The position numbers and the translations under genes were made by a program. DNA of 64,000 nt from Paraburkholderia acidicola (GTDB lineage: Bacteria > Pseudomonadota > Gammaproteobacteria > Burkholderiales > Burkholderiaceae): assembly GCF_002362315.1 (NCBI RefSeq), contig NZ_MTZV01000006.1, forward strand, positions 2,356,001 to 2,420,000. Direction: 5' to 3'. The notes beneath the pieces are model-generated. The model was not told the DNA's origin and searched no databases. It worked only from the letters and a program-made list of their open reading frames with translations. How positions within the stretch are numbered: position 1 is the stretch's first letter; every line of letters begins with the position of its first letter. Shown piece after piece: positions 53,179-62,512 of the stretch.

Positions 53179-53976
53179 ATGCGCGCGCGTTGCGCTTCGC
53201 GCAGCCCCCGGGCGCATGACTGCGCGGGCAGGGGCGTTGACGGTTGCCTGACTGTTCATGGAAGCGGCCAGACCGGCAACCACGCGTATCGCCACAACCG
53301 GCGTACATGGTTAACGGCCACAGCCGCCGCGCTAATCACCACATGGTTCGCGCCGCACGCCTTCGCGTTGTCCACCACGACGGTCGCACCTGAACCCGAC
53401 GCACTGTCGGCGGCACAATCGAATGTGTTCCGCGCGTGGTTCGCCCGCATCGTCGATCAGCAGATGCGCCGTGGCCCCACGCCGCGCTGGACCCAGCGCG
53501 ACTGCGCAGGCCTCGTGCGCTTCGCTGCCGGCGAGGCCCTGAAGCCGCACGACACACGCTGGCTGCGCGCCAACGGCATGAGCGGCACAACCGATGCAAG
53601 CAGCCTGCCGCCCGAACTGCAACTGACGCCCACGCAACGCTCGCTTACCAACCGCTGGACGCGCATCGATGGCACCACCGGCGCTTACGCGTCGGCGATC
53701 GCACTGATTCAACTGAACAGCCGTTTTGTTTCGAAGGATGTGAACCAGGCGCTGCCCGGCGACCTGCTGTTCTTCGACCAGGGCGACGACCAGCATCTGA
53801 TGATCTGGCTGGACCGCTACATCGCCTATCACACAGGTACCGTCACGCCGACCGATACCGGTCTGCGCGCGGTCGCCGTTTCCGACCTGATGCAATGGAA
53901 AGACTCCCGCTGGCAGCCGCTCGACGGCAATCCAAACTTCGTGGGTGTATTTCGTCTGGCCTTCCTGACACCATGA
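53179..53976 (+). CDS. yfaT: DUF1175 protein, YfaT/MagE-like, with NlpC/P60-type motifs
   Basis: The ATG at 53179 directly follows the DUF2138 stop and gives 265 residues; a hydrophobic export signal at about residues 42-62 after a long basic region suggests the true start may be internal. The mature part contains RDCAGLVRFA (Cys109) and later PGDLLFFDQG, then DDQHLMIWLDRYIAYHTG (His206). This combination is the NlpC/P60 pattern (DCxGLV...PGDLxFF...H). NlpC/P60 enzymes are cysteine peptidases or amidases of cell-wall peptides. The gene overlaps the macroglobulin gene by ATGA at 53973-53976. Confidence 0.82.
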   Translation: MRARCASRSPRAHDCAGRGVDGCLTVHGSGQTGNHAYRHNRRTWLTATAAALITTWFAPHAFALSTTTVAPEPDALSAAQSNVFRAWFARIVDQQMRRGPTPRWTQRDCAGLVRFAAGEALKPHDTRWLRANGMSGTTDASSLPPELQLTPTQRSLTNRWTRIDGTTGAYASAIALIQLNSRFVSKDVNQALPGDLLFFDQGDDQHLMIWLDRYIAYHTGTVTPTDTGLRAVAVSDLMQWKDSRWQPLDGNPNFVGVFRLAFLTP

Positions 53977-56900
53977 CCTGCAACTACGCTCCCGTCGATT
54001 CCGCTTCCCGTCAATCGCGTTCGCGCCTGCGCGCGGCCCGTGCACTTGCGCTTAGCCTTGTACTGGGTCTGACGCTCGCGTTGGGCACCGCAGCACCAGC
54101 CCGCGCCGACGACACCGCCGCCTCCGCCGATGACACCAGCGTCGCGCAAAACCCGACGCTGCAGCCGGCGGCGCCGAGCGGCTTCGAAACGCAGAAGATC
54201 GACGGCCAGCCGTTCTTCCTGCTTTCCGATGCGAGCTTCGGCAGCGATCAACTCGCGCAGGTTCGCCTCGAAGCACCGGGCCGCGAATTCAAGGATCAGC
54301 TCGCGGGGTATGGCGGCGCGGACATCGTGGTCTACCGGGTACCGAAACCGGTCGAATTCCTCAAGGCACAAAAGAACCTGCATCGACTGAACATCGCCCC
54401 GAACTACCAGGGCGAGGGCCTCGCGAACACGCTCGCTTACCTGTGGGACCGCTGGTTCACCGAAGCACGGCGTGCGTGGCAGCGTGTGCTGTCGTTTGCG
54501 ACACGCAGCAAGGCCACTGAATCCGAGCCGCAGTTCAAGCTCGGCGAACAGCCCGCCCAGCCGACCCAGTTCGCGCAGAATCTGCGATTCGCGCCGCTGA
54601 AGGACTACGACCTCGTCGCGCGTTTTCGCTATCCGATCTGGGACGCGAAGACGATCCAGCCGCCCAAAGGTGTCGAACTCGCGGGTAGCAGCAGCAACTT
54701 CATCGAAGCGAGTTCGGGCAACGTGATGATTCCGGTCGGCAAGCTGCCGCCGGGTCTCTATATCGTCGAAGCGATCATCGGCAACTATCGCGCGCATACG
54801 CTGCTCTTCGTGTCCGACACGGTCGCGGTCGTCAAGGCGGCATCGAGCGGCATGCTCGTGTGGACCGCGCGGCGCGACAACGGCAAGCCGGTGCCCAATA
54901 CGGCGGTGAGCTGGACCGACGGCGTCGGTGTCCTGCAAAGCGGCAGCACCGGCAACGACGGTGCGCTCGCGCTCGACCACGTGAGCCCCGAGCGCAGCTA
55001 TGTGATCGGTAGCGATCCGGCCGGCGGCGTGTTCGTGTCGGAGAATTTTTACTACGACAGTGAGATCTACAACACCAAGATCTACGCGGTCACCGATCGC
55101 CCGATGTATCGCCCGGGCGACCGCGTGTACGTGAAGTTCATCGGCCGTACGTTCCAGAATGCAACGCAGTCGTCCGCTCCCGCCGAGGCCGATATCAAGC
55201 TCGACGTGCTCGATCCGAGCGGCTCGCCGATCTCGACATCGACCACGCATTTCGCGTCGGACACCGGCGCACAGGCTACTTTCACGATCCCCGCCGATGC
55301 CACTGCAGGCGGCTACACACTGCGCTTCGACTACAACGGCGACCTCTATGGCAGCGCGTTTCGCGTAGCCGAATACGTGAAGCCGCATTTCGACGTCAAT
55401 CTGTCGATGGACAAACCGGACTATGCAACCGGCGAGGCGTTGCATGGCAAGATCCAGTTGCGCTATCCGGACGGCAAGCCGGTGAAGGACAGCAAGATCT
55501 CGGTGACGTTGCGTGCGCAACAGGTGACGATCGTCGATGGCGAGCTGCGTTATGCGGGTCTCTTTCCGGTGAAGCTCGAACAGCAGGAACTGGAAACCGA
55601 TAGCGACGGCAACGCAAGTCTTACGCTGCCGGCCGCGAAGGAGCCGAGCCGTTACGCGCTGACACTGTTCGCGCGCGACGGTGCGGCATATCGAGTGCGT
55701 GTCACGCGTGAGGTGTTGATCGCGCGCGGGGTGACGCCGTACCGCCTGGCCGCGCCGAAATCGTTCTCGCAACCGAAGGAGCGCGTCGACTTCACGCTGC
55801 AGGCGCTCGGTGCGGTCGATCCGTCCGCGCATGCGCCGGCGAAATGGGAATGGGTGCGGCTCGAATCGCAGACGCACAGCGAAGGCGCGATCAGCAACGC
55901 AAAGGCCGGCGGCACGCTGACCATTCCCGTGCAGTTCGACGAGCCGGGCTCGTACATGCTTTCGGTGAAGGACGATGCAGGCAATCTGCTCGGCGCAACG
56001 AGCCACTGGGTCGCTGGCGACGGCGTGAAGGCGATTCCGGGCAGCGTCGAGATCGTGTTCGATCGCGATCGCTACAAGACCGGCGATACGGCCGAAGCGC
56101 TGATCACGTTCCCGCAACCGGTCGACGATGCGCTGCTCACACTCGAGCGCGACAAGGTCGAACATCGCGCGTTGCTCACGTCGGGTGCGGACTGGTTGAG
56201 CCTGCAACGCGTCGCACCGTCGCAATGGAAGGCGCGCATCAAGGTCGATACGAACTTCGCGCCGAACATGACGTTCTCGGTGCTGTACGTGCATGCAGGC
56301 GAGTACGTGTTCCAGAACGCAGGCATCGTCGTCGCACAACCGGCAATCGATCTCGACGTGAAGAGCGACAAGCCAGTGTATGGCCCCGGCGACACCGTGA
56401 CCCTCGATCTGACCAGCGCGATGAATGGCAAACCGCTGCCCGCCGATCTGACGGTGAGCGTTGTCGATGAAATGGTCTACGTGTTGCAGCCGGAAATCGC
56501 ACCGAGCATCGTCGACTTCTTCTATCACCCGCGGCGCAACAACGTGCGCACATCGTCGAGCCTGTCGTTTATCACCTACGACCTCGCGTTGTCGTCGCTA
56601 CGCGGCGCACCGGGTGGACCGCAGCGCGAGCGTTACAACGAGCGTGGGGTGAAGGTGCTCGAGCGTCCGCGGCGCGACGATCAGGACACGGCTGCATGGG
56701 AGCCCGATCTGAAGACCGACGCAAACGGTCACGTGAAGATGAGCTTCAAGATGCCCGATGCGCTTGCGCGCTGGCGTATCACGGTGCGCGCGGTCTCCGC
56801 AGATGGCATGGTCGGGCAGCGGACTGCCTATGTGCGCTCGGACAAGGCGCTGTACCTGAAGTGGAGCGGCCCCGCGCATTTCCGCGCGAACGATAAACCG

Positions 56901-58802
56901 TCTATCGCCATGCTCGCGTTCAACCAGGCCAATACCGATGTCCAGGCGGACTGGATCGTCGACGGTGGCGGTCTGTCGTTGAACCAGAAGGTTACGTTGA
57001 AGCCCGGCGCGAACTATCTGAAGCTGCCGGTCGCGGCGTTGAAGCCCGGCGTGGTGAATGCCACCTTGCGTCAGGGCGGCAAGGACGTCGACAGCCTGCA
57101 GACATCGATTGCACTCGATGCAACCGGCTGGCTCGATCTGCATCAGACACCGGTCGCGCTCGATGCCGCAGGCAAACCGCTGAATCTCGCCGCCGATGCA
57201 CAGGACGTCAGCGTGCGTCTGATGTCGAGCGGTGCGAGCCAGTTTGCGCGCGTTGCCGACGACCTGATCGCGTATCCATACGGCTGCGCCGAACAGACCT
57301 CGAGCCGGCTGATTCCGCTCGCACTCGCGCACGATGCGCTGAGCCGCGGCGGCAGTGCGAGCACGAGTGCTACCCAGGGCGTCGAAGCGCAACTGCGCAA
57401 CCAACGCCAGCGGCTCGCGTTGCTGGCGGGCGTCGGTGGCACGTTCGGCTGGTGGGGCGATACGACCGGCGGCAACTCGCTGATCACCGCGTATGCGTAC
57501 TACGCGGACTGGCTCGCCAGTCGCAGCCTCGCGATCTCGCTACCCGCGGACAACTGGCAACACGCGATGGACGTCTATCGCGATGCTGGCGCAAAAGAAC
57601 CGCTGCTGCATCGCGCGCTCGCGCTGTGGTTCATGCAGCAGATGGGTCTGCCGGTTACGACGCCGCTCTCGGGTGTCGCGCAGCAATTGCTGCAGGCGCA
57701 GACATCGAAAGACACGGCAACGAGTGGCGGCCCTGGCTTCGGCCCGGAAGACAGCATCGTGTTTGCCAACCCGGATAGCGCGCGCGGCACCCAGCTCGCG
57801 CTCGTGCTGACGGCCTACATGGCGCGCAGCGCGGCTGGCATGCAATTGCCGGACGGCTTCGACGGTGCAGTGTCGGCAGCGCGTGGCGCACTCGCCACCG
57901 ATCCCGCGCCGCTCGCGCAGAGCCTGCTCGTGATGACGGGTGGCTCAGGCGCCGATGGCGCAGCGCCGGTCGACGCAGTCGCGCTGCTCGCAAAAAGCAG
58001 CGCATCGTATCCGACCTTCGATCGTGCGTTGACGTTGTTGTGGCTGCGCAAGGCGCTCGGTGGCGACGCCGACAGCACGCCGCTACCGGAGCTGCAAGGC
58101 GCAGGATGGCAGCGCAGCACGACGCCAACCGGTGCGCCGCTGTGGAAGTGGACCGGTGCCGGTTTGCCGCAGTCCGTCGATGTCGGCGCAGTGCGGCCTG
58201 ACGTGACTGCGCTCGTGTCGTACCGCAGCCGCGCAGCCGATACGAGCCGCCTGCCGGTCACCGTCGAGCGGCATCTGTACAAGCTCGTACCGTCCACACC
58301 GGCCGCCACTGACAAGAAGGACGCCAAGAAGAGCGACACGAGCGACGCTGACGCCGCCGCGCGCTTTACCTTCACGGCGGAGGCCGTGAAGCCCGGCGAC
58401 GCGCTCGACAGCAACGCGCTCTACGTCGATGAAGTGACGCTCACGCCGCCGGCGAACACCGCCTATCAGTACGGCCTGCTCGAAGTGCCGCTGCCGCCTG
58501 GTGGCGAAGTCGAAGCGACGAGCTGGGGCATCAGCATCGATGGCTTGCCTGGTCCTGCCAGCCAGGGCGGCAGCGGTCCGCAGCCGTTCCAGCGCGCGGT
58601 CACCTATGAGATGGGCGAGCTGAACTACCATCAGCCGGTGCCGCTGCTCGACCGGCGTGTCGCGTTGCGTCAGCTCGTGCGCTTCGGTTTGCCGGGCACG
58701 TTCGTCGTGCCGCCCGCGCGCTACTTCCGCATGTATCAGCCGGATGCGAAGGCGTTCGAAGGCGGCAAGAGCGATCGGTTGATCACGATGAAGATCGGTT
58801 GA
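53973..58802 (+). CDS. yfaS: Bacterial alpha-2-macroglobulin, YfaS/MagD-type locus, with CAEQ thioester motif
   Basis: 1609 residues with a Sec signal peptide ending ARA near residue 46. Macroglobulin-type beta domains follow, then a long disordered-looking region before the C-terminal alpha-helical thioester domain. The motif YPYGCAEQTSSRLIP places Cys1105 and Gln1108 exactly where thioester-bearing macroglobulins form the Cys-Gln bond; this was checked at codon level (57285-57296). Macroglobulins trap proteases that cut their bait region. The type-2 loci (yfaS/mag) are usually described as lacking this thioester, so its presence here is notable. The gene is in a DUF2138-DUF1175-A2M-DUF2300-DUF2135 operon, overlapping both neighbours or nearly so. 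Confidence 0.9.
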   Translation: MTCNYAPVDSASRQSRSRLRAARALALSLVLGLTLALGTAAPARADDTAASADDTSVAQNPTLQPAAPSGFETQKIDGQPFFLLSDASFGSDQLAQVRLEAPGREFKDQLAGYGGADIVVYRVPKPVEFLKAQKNLHRLNIAPNYQGEGLANTLAYLWDRWFTEARRAWQRVLSFATRSKATESEPQFKLGEQPAQPTQFAQNLRFAPLKDYDLVARFRYPIWDAKTIQPPKGVELAGSSSNFIEASSGNVMIPVGKLPPGLYIVEAIIGNYRAHTLLFVSDTVAVVKAASSGMLVWTARRDNGKPVPNTAVSWTDGVGVLQSGSTGNDGALALDHVSPERSYVIGSDPAGGVFVSENFYYDSEIYNTKIYAVTDRPMYRPGDRVYVKFIGRTFQNATQSSAPAEADIKLDVLDPSGSPISTSTTHFASDTGAQATFTIPADATAGGYTLRFDYNGDLYGSAFRVAEYVKPHFDVNLSMDKPDYATGEALHGKIQLRYPDGKPVKDSKISVTLRAQQVTIVDGELRYAGLFPVKLEQQELETDSDGNASLTLPAAKEPSRYALTLFARDGAAYRVRVTREVLIARGVTPYRLAAPKSFSQPKERVDFTLQALGAVDPSAHAPAKWEWVRLESQTHSEGAISNAKAGGTLTIPVQFDEPGSYMLSVKDDAGNLLGATSHWVAGDGVKAIPGSVEIVFDRDRYKTGDTAEALITFPQPVDDALLTLERDKVEHRALLTSGADWLSLQRVAPSQWKARIKVDTNFAPNMTFSVLYVHAGEYVFQNAGIVVAQPAIDLDVKSDKPVYGPGDTVTLDLTSAMNGKPLPADLTVSVVDEMVYVLQPEIAPSIVDFFYHPRRNNVRTSSSLSFITYDLALSSLRGAPGGPQRERYNERGVKVLERPRRDDQDTAAWEPDLKTDANGHVKMSFKMPDALARWRITVRAVSADGMVGQRTAYVRSDKALYLKWSGPAHFRANDKPSIAMLAFNQANTDVQADWIVDGGGLSLNQKVTLKPGANYLKLPVAALKPGVVNATLRQGGKDVDSLQTSIALDATGWLDLHQTPVALDAAGKPLNLAADAQDVSVRLMSSGASQFARVADDLIAYPYGCAEQTSSRLIPLALAHDALSRGGSASTSATQGVEAQLRNQRQRLALLAGVGGTFGWWGDTTGGNSLITAYAYYADWLASRSLAISLPADNWQHAMDVYRDAGAKEPLLHRALALWFMQQMGLPVTTPLSGVAQQLLQAQTSKDTATSGGPGFGPEDSIVFANPDSARGTQLALVLTAYMARSAAGMQLPDGFDGAVSAARGALATDPAPLAQSLLVMTGGSGADGAAPVDAVALLAKSSASYPTFDRALTLLWLRKALGGDADSTPLPELQGAGWQRSTTPTGAPLWKWTGAGLPQSVDVGAVRPDVTALVSYRSRAADTSRLPVTVERHLYKLVPSTPAATDKKDAKKSDTSDADAAARFTFTAEAVKPGDALDSNALYVDEVTLTPPANTAYQYGLLEVPLPPGGEVEATSWGISIDGLPGPASQGGSGPQPFQRAVTYEMGELNYHQPVPLLDRRVALRQLVRFGLPGTFVVPPARYFRMYQPDAKAFEGGKSDRLITMKIG

Positions 58803-58813
58803 GCGAGACAGCG

Positions 58814-60757
58814 ATGACATCGATCCTGCGCGACACGCGTTCCCTGCTGGCCGGCACGATGCGGCCGGTCGGGGCGTGTGCGCTGGTGTGGGTGTCGATG
58901 GTGATGTTTGGCGCTGCAGCGCTGCATGCGGGCGATGCGTTCGCCAGTGCGGCAGCGCACGCTGTGGCGAATGGCATAACGACGCAGACGTCGCGCGTCG
59001 TGCCTGCGGATCCGGTCCTGGGCGCGGACCTCGGCGCGGACACGGACACGGGCATGGATGTGAAGCAGGCCAGCGCACCCGCAACGAACCCCACGTCACG
59101 CAACGGTTCGAAACAATCCGCCGAGCCGCTGCAGTTCGCCTGGCTGCGCGACGGTCGCGCGCAGTTCTGGCGCATCGACAGCCGCGGTACCGCCGACGAC
59201 CCACTCACGTCACAGACCGCGCAACCGCTGCCCGCGACCGTGGAAACACCGCTCGGTAGCGTGTGGAAGCTGTTTGTCTATGGCTACCTCGTGGATCGCG
59301 GCATCGCGACACCCGACTACAACTGCACCGGCGGCGATCCGCAAGAGGTCTACTGCTGTATGACCGGCGGCCATATCGATCGCGAGCGCGCGCTGGTGCG
59401 CTCGTGTGGGCTCTTCTTCGAACCGGCGCGTTTGCATATCGATGCTGCCGACTGGCGCAAATACTGGAGCGCCGCCGGCGCACCGGCATGGGTACGCGAT
59501 CTGCGCGCGTTGAAGTCCGCGCATCAGGTGGCCGTTGCCGATCTGCTGGCGGCGTTGCAGGCGATGCCCGCACGGCCGCGCGAGGCCGCTTCGAGTACGC
59601 TGATTTCGGTGCTGACGAGCGGACGCGGCGAGGGCACCGTCGCGCTGTACGGCAGCCTGCTACGCGCAAAAACCTGGACGATGCCGGACCCGACGAGACC
59701 TGGCGCTTCGGTCGGTGGCGCGGCGGGCTGGCTCGCCGATGGCACGCCCGTCTGGTTCGGTGGCCCCGGAGGGAGCGCACGCGTGCTGACCACCGCGGCG
59801 CCGCGTATTGCACCGCTGCTCGCGCAGACCATCGTGCCGGATGACGCGGCGTGCGTCGTCGTCGATTTCTTCACGCGCTACCCGGTGCGCGACGTGCTGC
59901 CCGCACAAGGCACCGCGACCGTGCCGGACGGTCCGTTGACCGGCACCTATCGGGTTGGTTTCGCGAACGGCAACTGGCTGCGCATCGAGAGTCGCGGCGA
60001 ACTGTTGCTTCAGCGCGATCCCGGCGTGGCGCCGCGCATCATCGGTCGCTTCGGGATCAACGATTACGTTGCGCGGGTCGTCGAGCGCGAAGGCGATGCG
60101 CGCGATGAAGAAGCCGCGAAGGCGCTGGCGGTTGCCGCACGCAGCTATGTCGTGCAGCACGGCACGCGTGAGCGCGGCTGTTTTCGCATCGACGACAGCA
60201 GTAGCACGCAGCGCGTGCTGGCTCATCCGGCGAGCGCGGGCGCCCGCCGTGCCGCCGATCTCACCGACGCATTGGTGCTGACGGGGGTGCCGGTCCAGTA
60301 TCACCACGACAAGGCCGCGGCCGGACAGATGAGCTGGCTCGACGCGAAGGCTGCGGCGCAACGCGGCCTCACGTTCGATGCGATTCTCGCGCGCACCTGG
60401 CCGCAGGCCACGCTGACGTCGTTCGAAAGTCCGCTGGCCGGCGATTGCCAGCCGGTGGCCGGCGCGCGCGAATGGCTGCAGCGCAACGCGCCGCTGTGGG
60501 CGCAGCGCCTGGACGGCGAACCTGGCTATGAGACGCCCGATCTGCCGGCGGTCTGCGCGGTGACAGAGGGCCGGCCGTATGCGGATGCGCAGCGCAACCG
60601 CGTGTACATCCACCGTCTGCGCAGTGAGGACGACCGCATTGCGCTCACTCACGAGTATATTCACCTGGCGTTCCAGCATCATCCGCGTGGGCTCGATGAA
60701 GGATTCGTGGAGCGGACTGCGCGTGCGTTGATTCGCTCGGAGGCGATGGTCCAATGA
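58814..60757 (+). CDS. yfaQ: DUF2300 protein, YfaQ/MagB-like, with PBP-like, SpoIID-like and HExxH signatures
   Basis: 647 residues from the ATG at 58814, with a hydrophobic export signal at about residues 12-40. Three signatures follow in order. The first looks like a penicillin-binding transpeptidase: GSVWKLF (SxxK, Ser149-Lys152), RSCGLFF (SxN position, Ser197) and KTWT (KTG position, Lys286) before DGTPVWFGG. The second is SpoIID/LytB-like: NDYVARVVEREG (residues 416-427), EEAAKALAVAARSYV. The third is HEYIH (613-617) with GLDEGF (Glu629), a zinc-peptidase pattern. None of these is established for DUF2300 to my knowledge; the motifs are read by eye. In P. aeruginosa MagB associates with MagD at the inner membrane. 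ATGA joins it to the DUF2135 gene. Confidence 0.85.
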   Translation: MTSILRDTRSLLAGTMRPVGACALVWVSMVMFGAAALHAGDAFASAAAHAVANGITTQTSRVVPADPVLGADLGADTDTGMDVKQASAPATNPTSRNGSKQSAEPLQFAWLRDGRAQFWRIDSRGTADDPLTSQTAQPLPATVETPLGSVWKLFVYGYLVDRGIATPDYNCTGGDPQEVYCCMTGGHIDRERALVRSCGLFFEPARLHIDAADWRKYWSAAGAPAWVRDLRALKSAHQVAVADLLAALQAMPARPREAASSTLISVLTSGRGEGTVALYGSLLRAKTWTMPDPTRPGASVGGAAGWLADGTPVWFGGPGGSARVLTTAAPRIAPLLAQTIVPDDAACVVVDFFTRYPVRDVLPAQGTATVPDGPLTGTYRVGFANGNWLRIESRGELLLQRDPGVAPRIIGRFGINDYVARVVEREGDARDEEAAKALAVAARSYVVQHGTRERGCFRIDDSSSTQRVLAHPASAGARRAADLTDALVLTGVPVQYHHDKAAAGQMSWLDAKAAAQRGLTFDAILARTWPQATLTSFESPLAGDCQPVAGAREWLQRNAPLWAQRLDGEPGYETPDLPAVCAVTEGRPYADAQRNRVYIHRLRSEDDRIALTHEYIHLAFQHHPRGLDEGFVERTARALIRSEAMVQ

Positions 60758-61635
60758 CATACGCACTCCGCTCCACGATGCGATCGTCGCGCCGCCGCGC
60801 CTGGGCAGGTGCGCTGCTGGCCGCTGTGTTGCTGGCGCCTGCGGCGTTCGCCCAGGATGCACAGAAGGCGCAAGGCGTTGCGACCTCGACTGAAGGTGGC
60901 GCGCTCGCCGATCTCACCGATGCATTCAACGGCTGGCGGCACAGCGGACTCACCAACGAAGGCGAGCGCTTCGTCGCCGCGTATCCTAGGCCACCGGTCG
61001 ATCGCGGCGCGCAGCGCTTTCGCACGCTGATCGAAGGGCGCCTGAAGCACTTCGACAAGAACGCACGCAAGCCGCCGACGCTCGTCGTCAACGGCACAGC
61101 GACGCCGCTCTACACCGACGACGAAGGCAATTTCGCGCGCCCGTGGGCATTCGGTGCAGGATCGAACAGCCTCGAGATCATCTCCGCCGACGGCAAAACG
61201 CACCAGCGCATGCAGTTCTACGAAGCGGACACCACCCGGCCGCAGGCGAAACTGCGCGCGATCGTCACGTGGGATGACCCGCATGCGCAAGTCGATCTGC
61301 ACGTCATCACGCCCGACGGTCTGCACGCGTTCTTTGCGAATCCGACCTTGTCTGACGGCAGCGGTTTCGACGTGGATTCGGTAGATGGCGCGGGGCCGGG
61401 CATTTTTTCGTCGGCGGCGCCCGAGCACGGCACGTGGCTCTTTTTCCTCAACTACTGGGGCAACTTCGATTCGACCGGCTACAACTTCGATGCTGCCGCG
61501 CACGACCGCGACGTCATCACCGCGCGCCTCACACTGGTGTTCAACGAAAATACGCCGAACGAGCGCCGCGAAACGATGGTCGTGCCGCTGCGCAAGATCG
61601 GCGACCTGCAGCTCGTCAAGAGCGAACGACTTTAA
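60754..61635 (+). CDS. yfaP: DUF2135 protein, YfaP/MagA- or MagC-like, first copy
   Basis: 293 residues with an RRR-containing export signal (cleavage AFA near residue 33). The core has DUF2135 sequence: RPWAFGAGSNSLEI, RAIVTWDDPHAQVDLHVITP and HGTWLFFLNYWG, ending NENTPNERRETMVVPLRK. The overlap at 60754-60757 with DUF2300 implies coupled translation. The fold is expected to be a periplasmic beta-sandwich; its role in the macroglobulin complex is not known. The adjacent paralogue shares these motifs. Confidence 0.85.
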   Translation: MTYALRSTMRSSRRRAWAGALLAAVLLAPAAFAQDAQKAQGVATSTEGGALADLTDAFNGWRHSGLTNEGERFVAAYPRPPVDRGAQRFRTLIEGRLKHFDKNARKPPTLVVNGTATPLYTDDEGNFARPWAFGAGSNSLEIISADGKTHQRMQFYEADTTRPQAKLRAIVTWDDPHAQVDLHVITPDGLHAFFANPTLSDGSGFDVDSVDGAGPGIFSSAAPEHGTWLFFLNYWGNFDSTGYNFDAAAHDRDVITARLTLVFNENTPNERRETMVVPLRKIGDLQLVKSERL

Positions 61636-61653
61636 CTGCGACATGGAACAGCA

Positions 61654-62478
61654 ATGATGGATGCCCGCCTCTCGCGATGCACAGGATGGATAGCCGCCGT
61701 GCTGCTGCTGGCCGGCGCCTGCGCGGCGCAGGCAGACGACGTGGAGTTCAGTACGCCGGTCAATGGCTGGCGTAACACCGCGGGCGATACCTCGCGCTAT
61801 ACGCAGGACGTTCACTATCCGGCAGTCGCTGTGACGACGCCGGAGGGCCAGTCGAAGTTCGCGATGATCGCCGGGCAGATTCGTGCGACGCCGAAAAGGA
61901 CCAATGGCGGGGGTTCGGCAGCGAAGAACGGGAAGAAAACGTCGGTGGCGACGATGATCGTCAACGGCACGGTGCTGCCGCAGCGTATCGAAGAAGACGG
62001 CAGCTTCTCGCGTCCGTGGGCGTTCGCAGGCGGCAGCAATAGCGTCGAGTTGCGCACCGCGGATGGCACGAGCAAACGCATCCAGTTCTACGACGCGTAT
62101 TCGAACAAGACACGGCCGCGGTTGCGCATCGTCCTTGCGTGGGACACCGACGGCACCGATCTGGATCTGCATGTCGTATCGCCGGATGGTGTTCATACGT
62201 TCTATGGCGACCGCGTCGCACCGAACGGCGGTGCGCTCGACGTCGACGTGACGACCGGCTTCGGTCCGGAGATCTATTCCACCCCCGCGCCGCTGCATGG
62301 CACTTACCTCGTGTACGTGAACTACTACGGGCAGGGCGAGAGCGGCGCCGACATGACGGTCGCGCAGATCACGATCATCACCGACGAAAACACCCCGAAC
62401 GAAAAGAGCGAAACGATCGTTGTACCGATGCGCAAGGCAGGCGAGCTGACGCTCGCCAAGAAGTTCGTCATACCGTGA
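61654..62478 (+). CDS. DUF2135 protein, YfaP/MagA- or MagC-like, second copy
   Basis: 274 residues, Sec signal (cleavage AQA near residue 26). It repeats the motifs of the first copy: RPWAFAGGSNSVEL, RIVLAWDTDGTDLDLHVVSP, HGTYLVYVNYYGQG and ENTPNEKSETIVVPMRK. The two are clearly paralogous but diverged, the present one with a Ser/Gly/Lys-rich insert near residues 80-95. Mag operons of Pseudomonas also carry more than one such protein, so both may be needed in the complex. The ATG at 61654 or 61657 may be used. Confidence 0.85.
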   Translation: MMDARLSRCTGWIAAVLLLAGACAAQADDVEFSTPVNGWRNTAGDTSRYTQDVHYPAVAVTTPEGQSKFAMIAGQIRATPKRTNGGGSAAKNGKKTSVATMIVNGTVLPQRIEEDGSFSRPWAFAGGSNSVELRTADGTSKRIQFYDAYSNKTRPRLRIVLAWDTDGTDLDLHVVSPDGVHTFYGDRVAPNGGALDVDVTTGFGPEIYSTPAPLHGTYLVYVNYYGQGESGADMTVAQITIITDENTPNEKSETIVVPMRKAGELTLAKKFVIP

Positions 62479-62512
62479 GTGGAAAAACCAGTCATCAAAC
62501 AGGGGAAACACG

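Noticed and set aside
53436..53972. N-terminal extension of the macroglobulin gene upstream of 53973
   Set aside because: It lies in another frame of the DUF1175 gene, and the signal peptide starts shortly after the ATG at 53973.
53829..56528. An 899-codon frame antisense to the macroglobulin gene
   Set aside because: Codon bias of the sense strand leaves the antisense frame open; the translated sequence is Arg/Val/Ile-rich without motifs.
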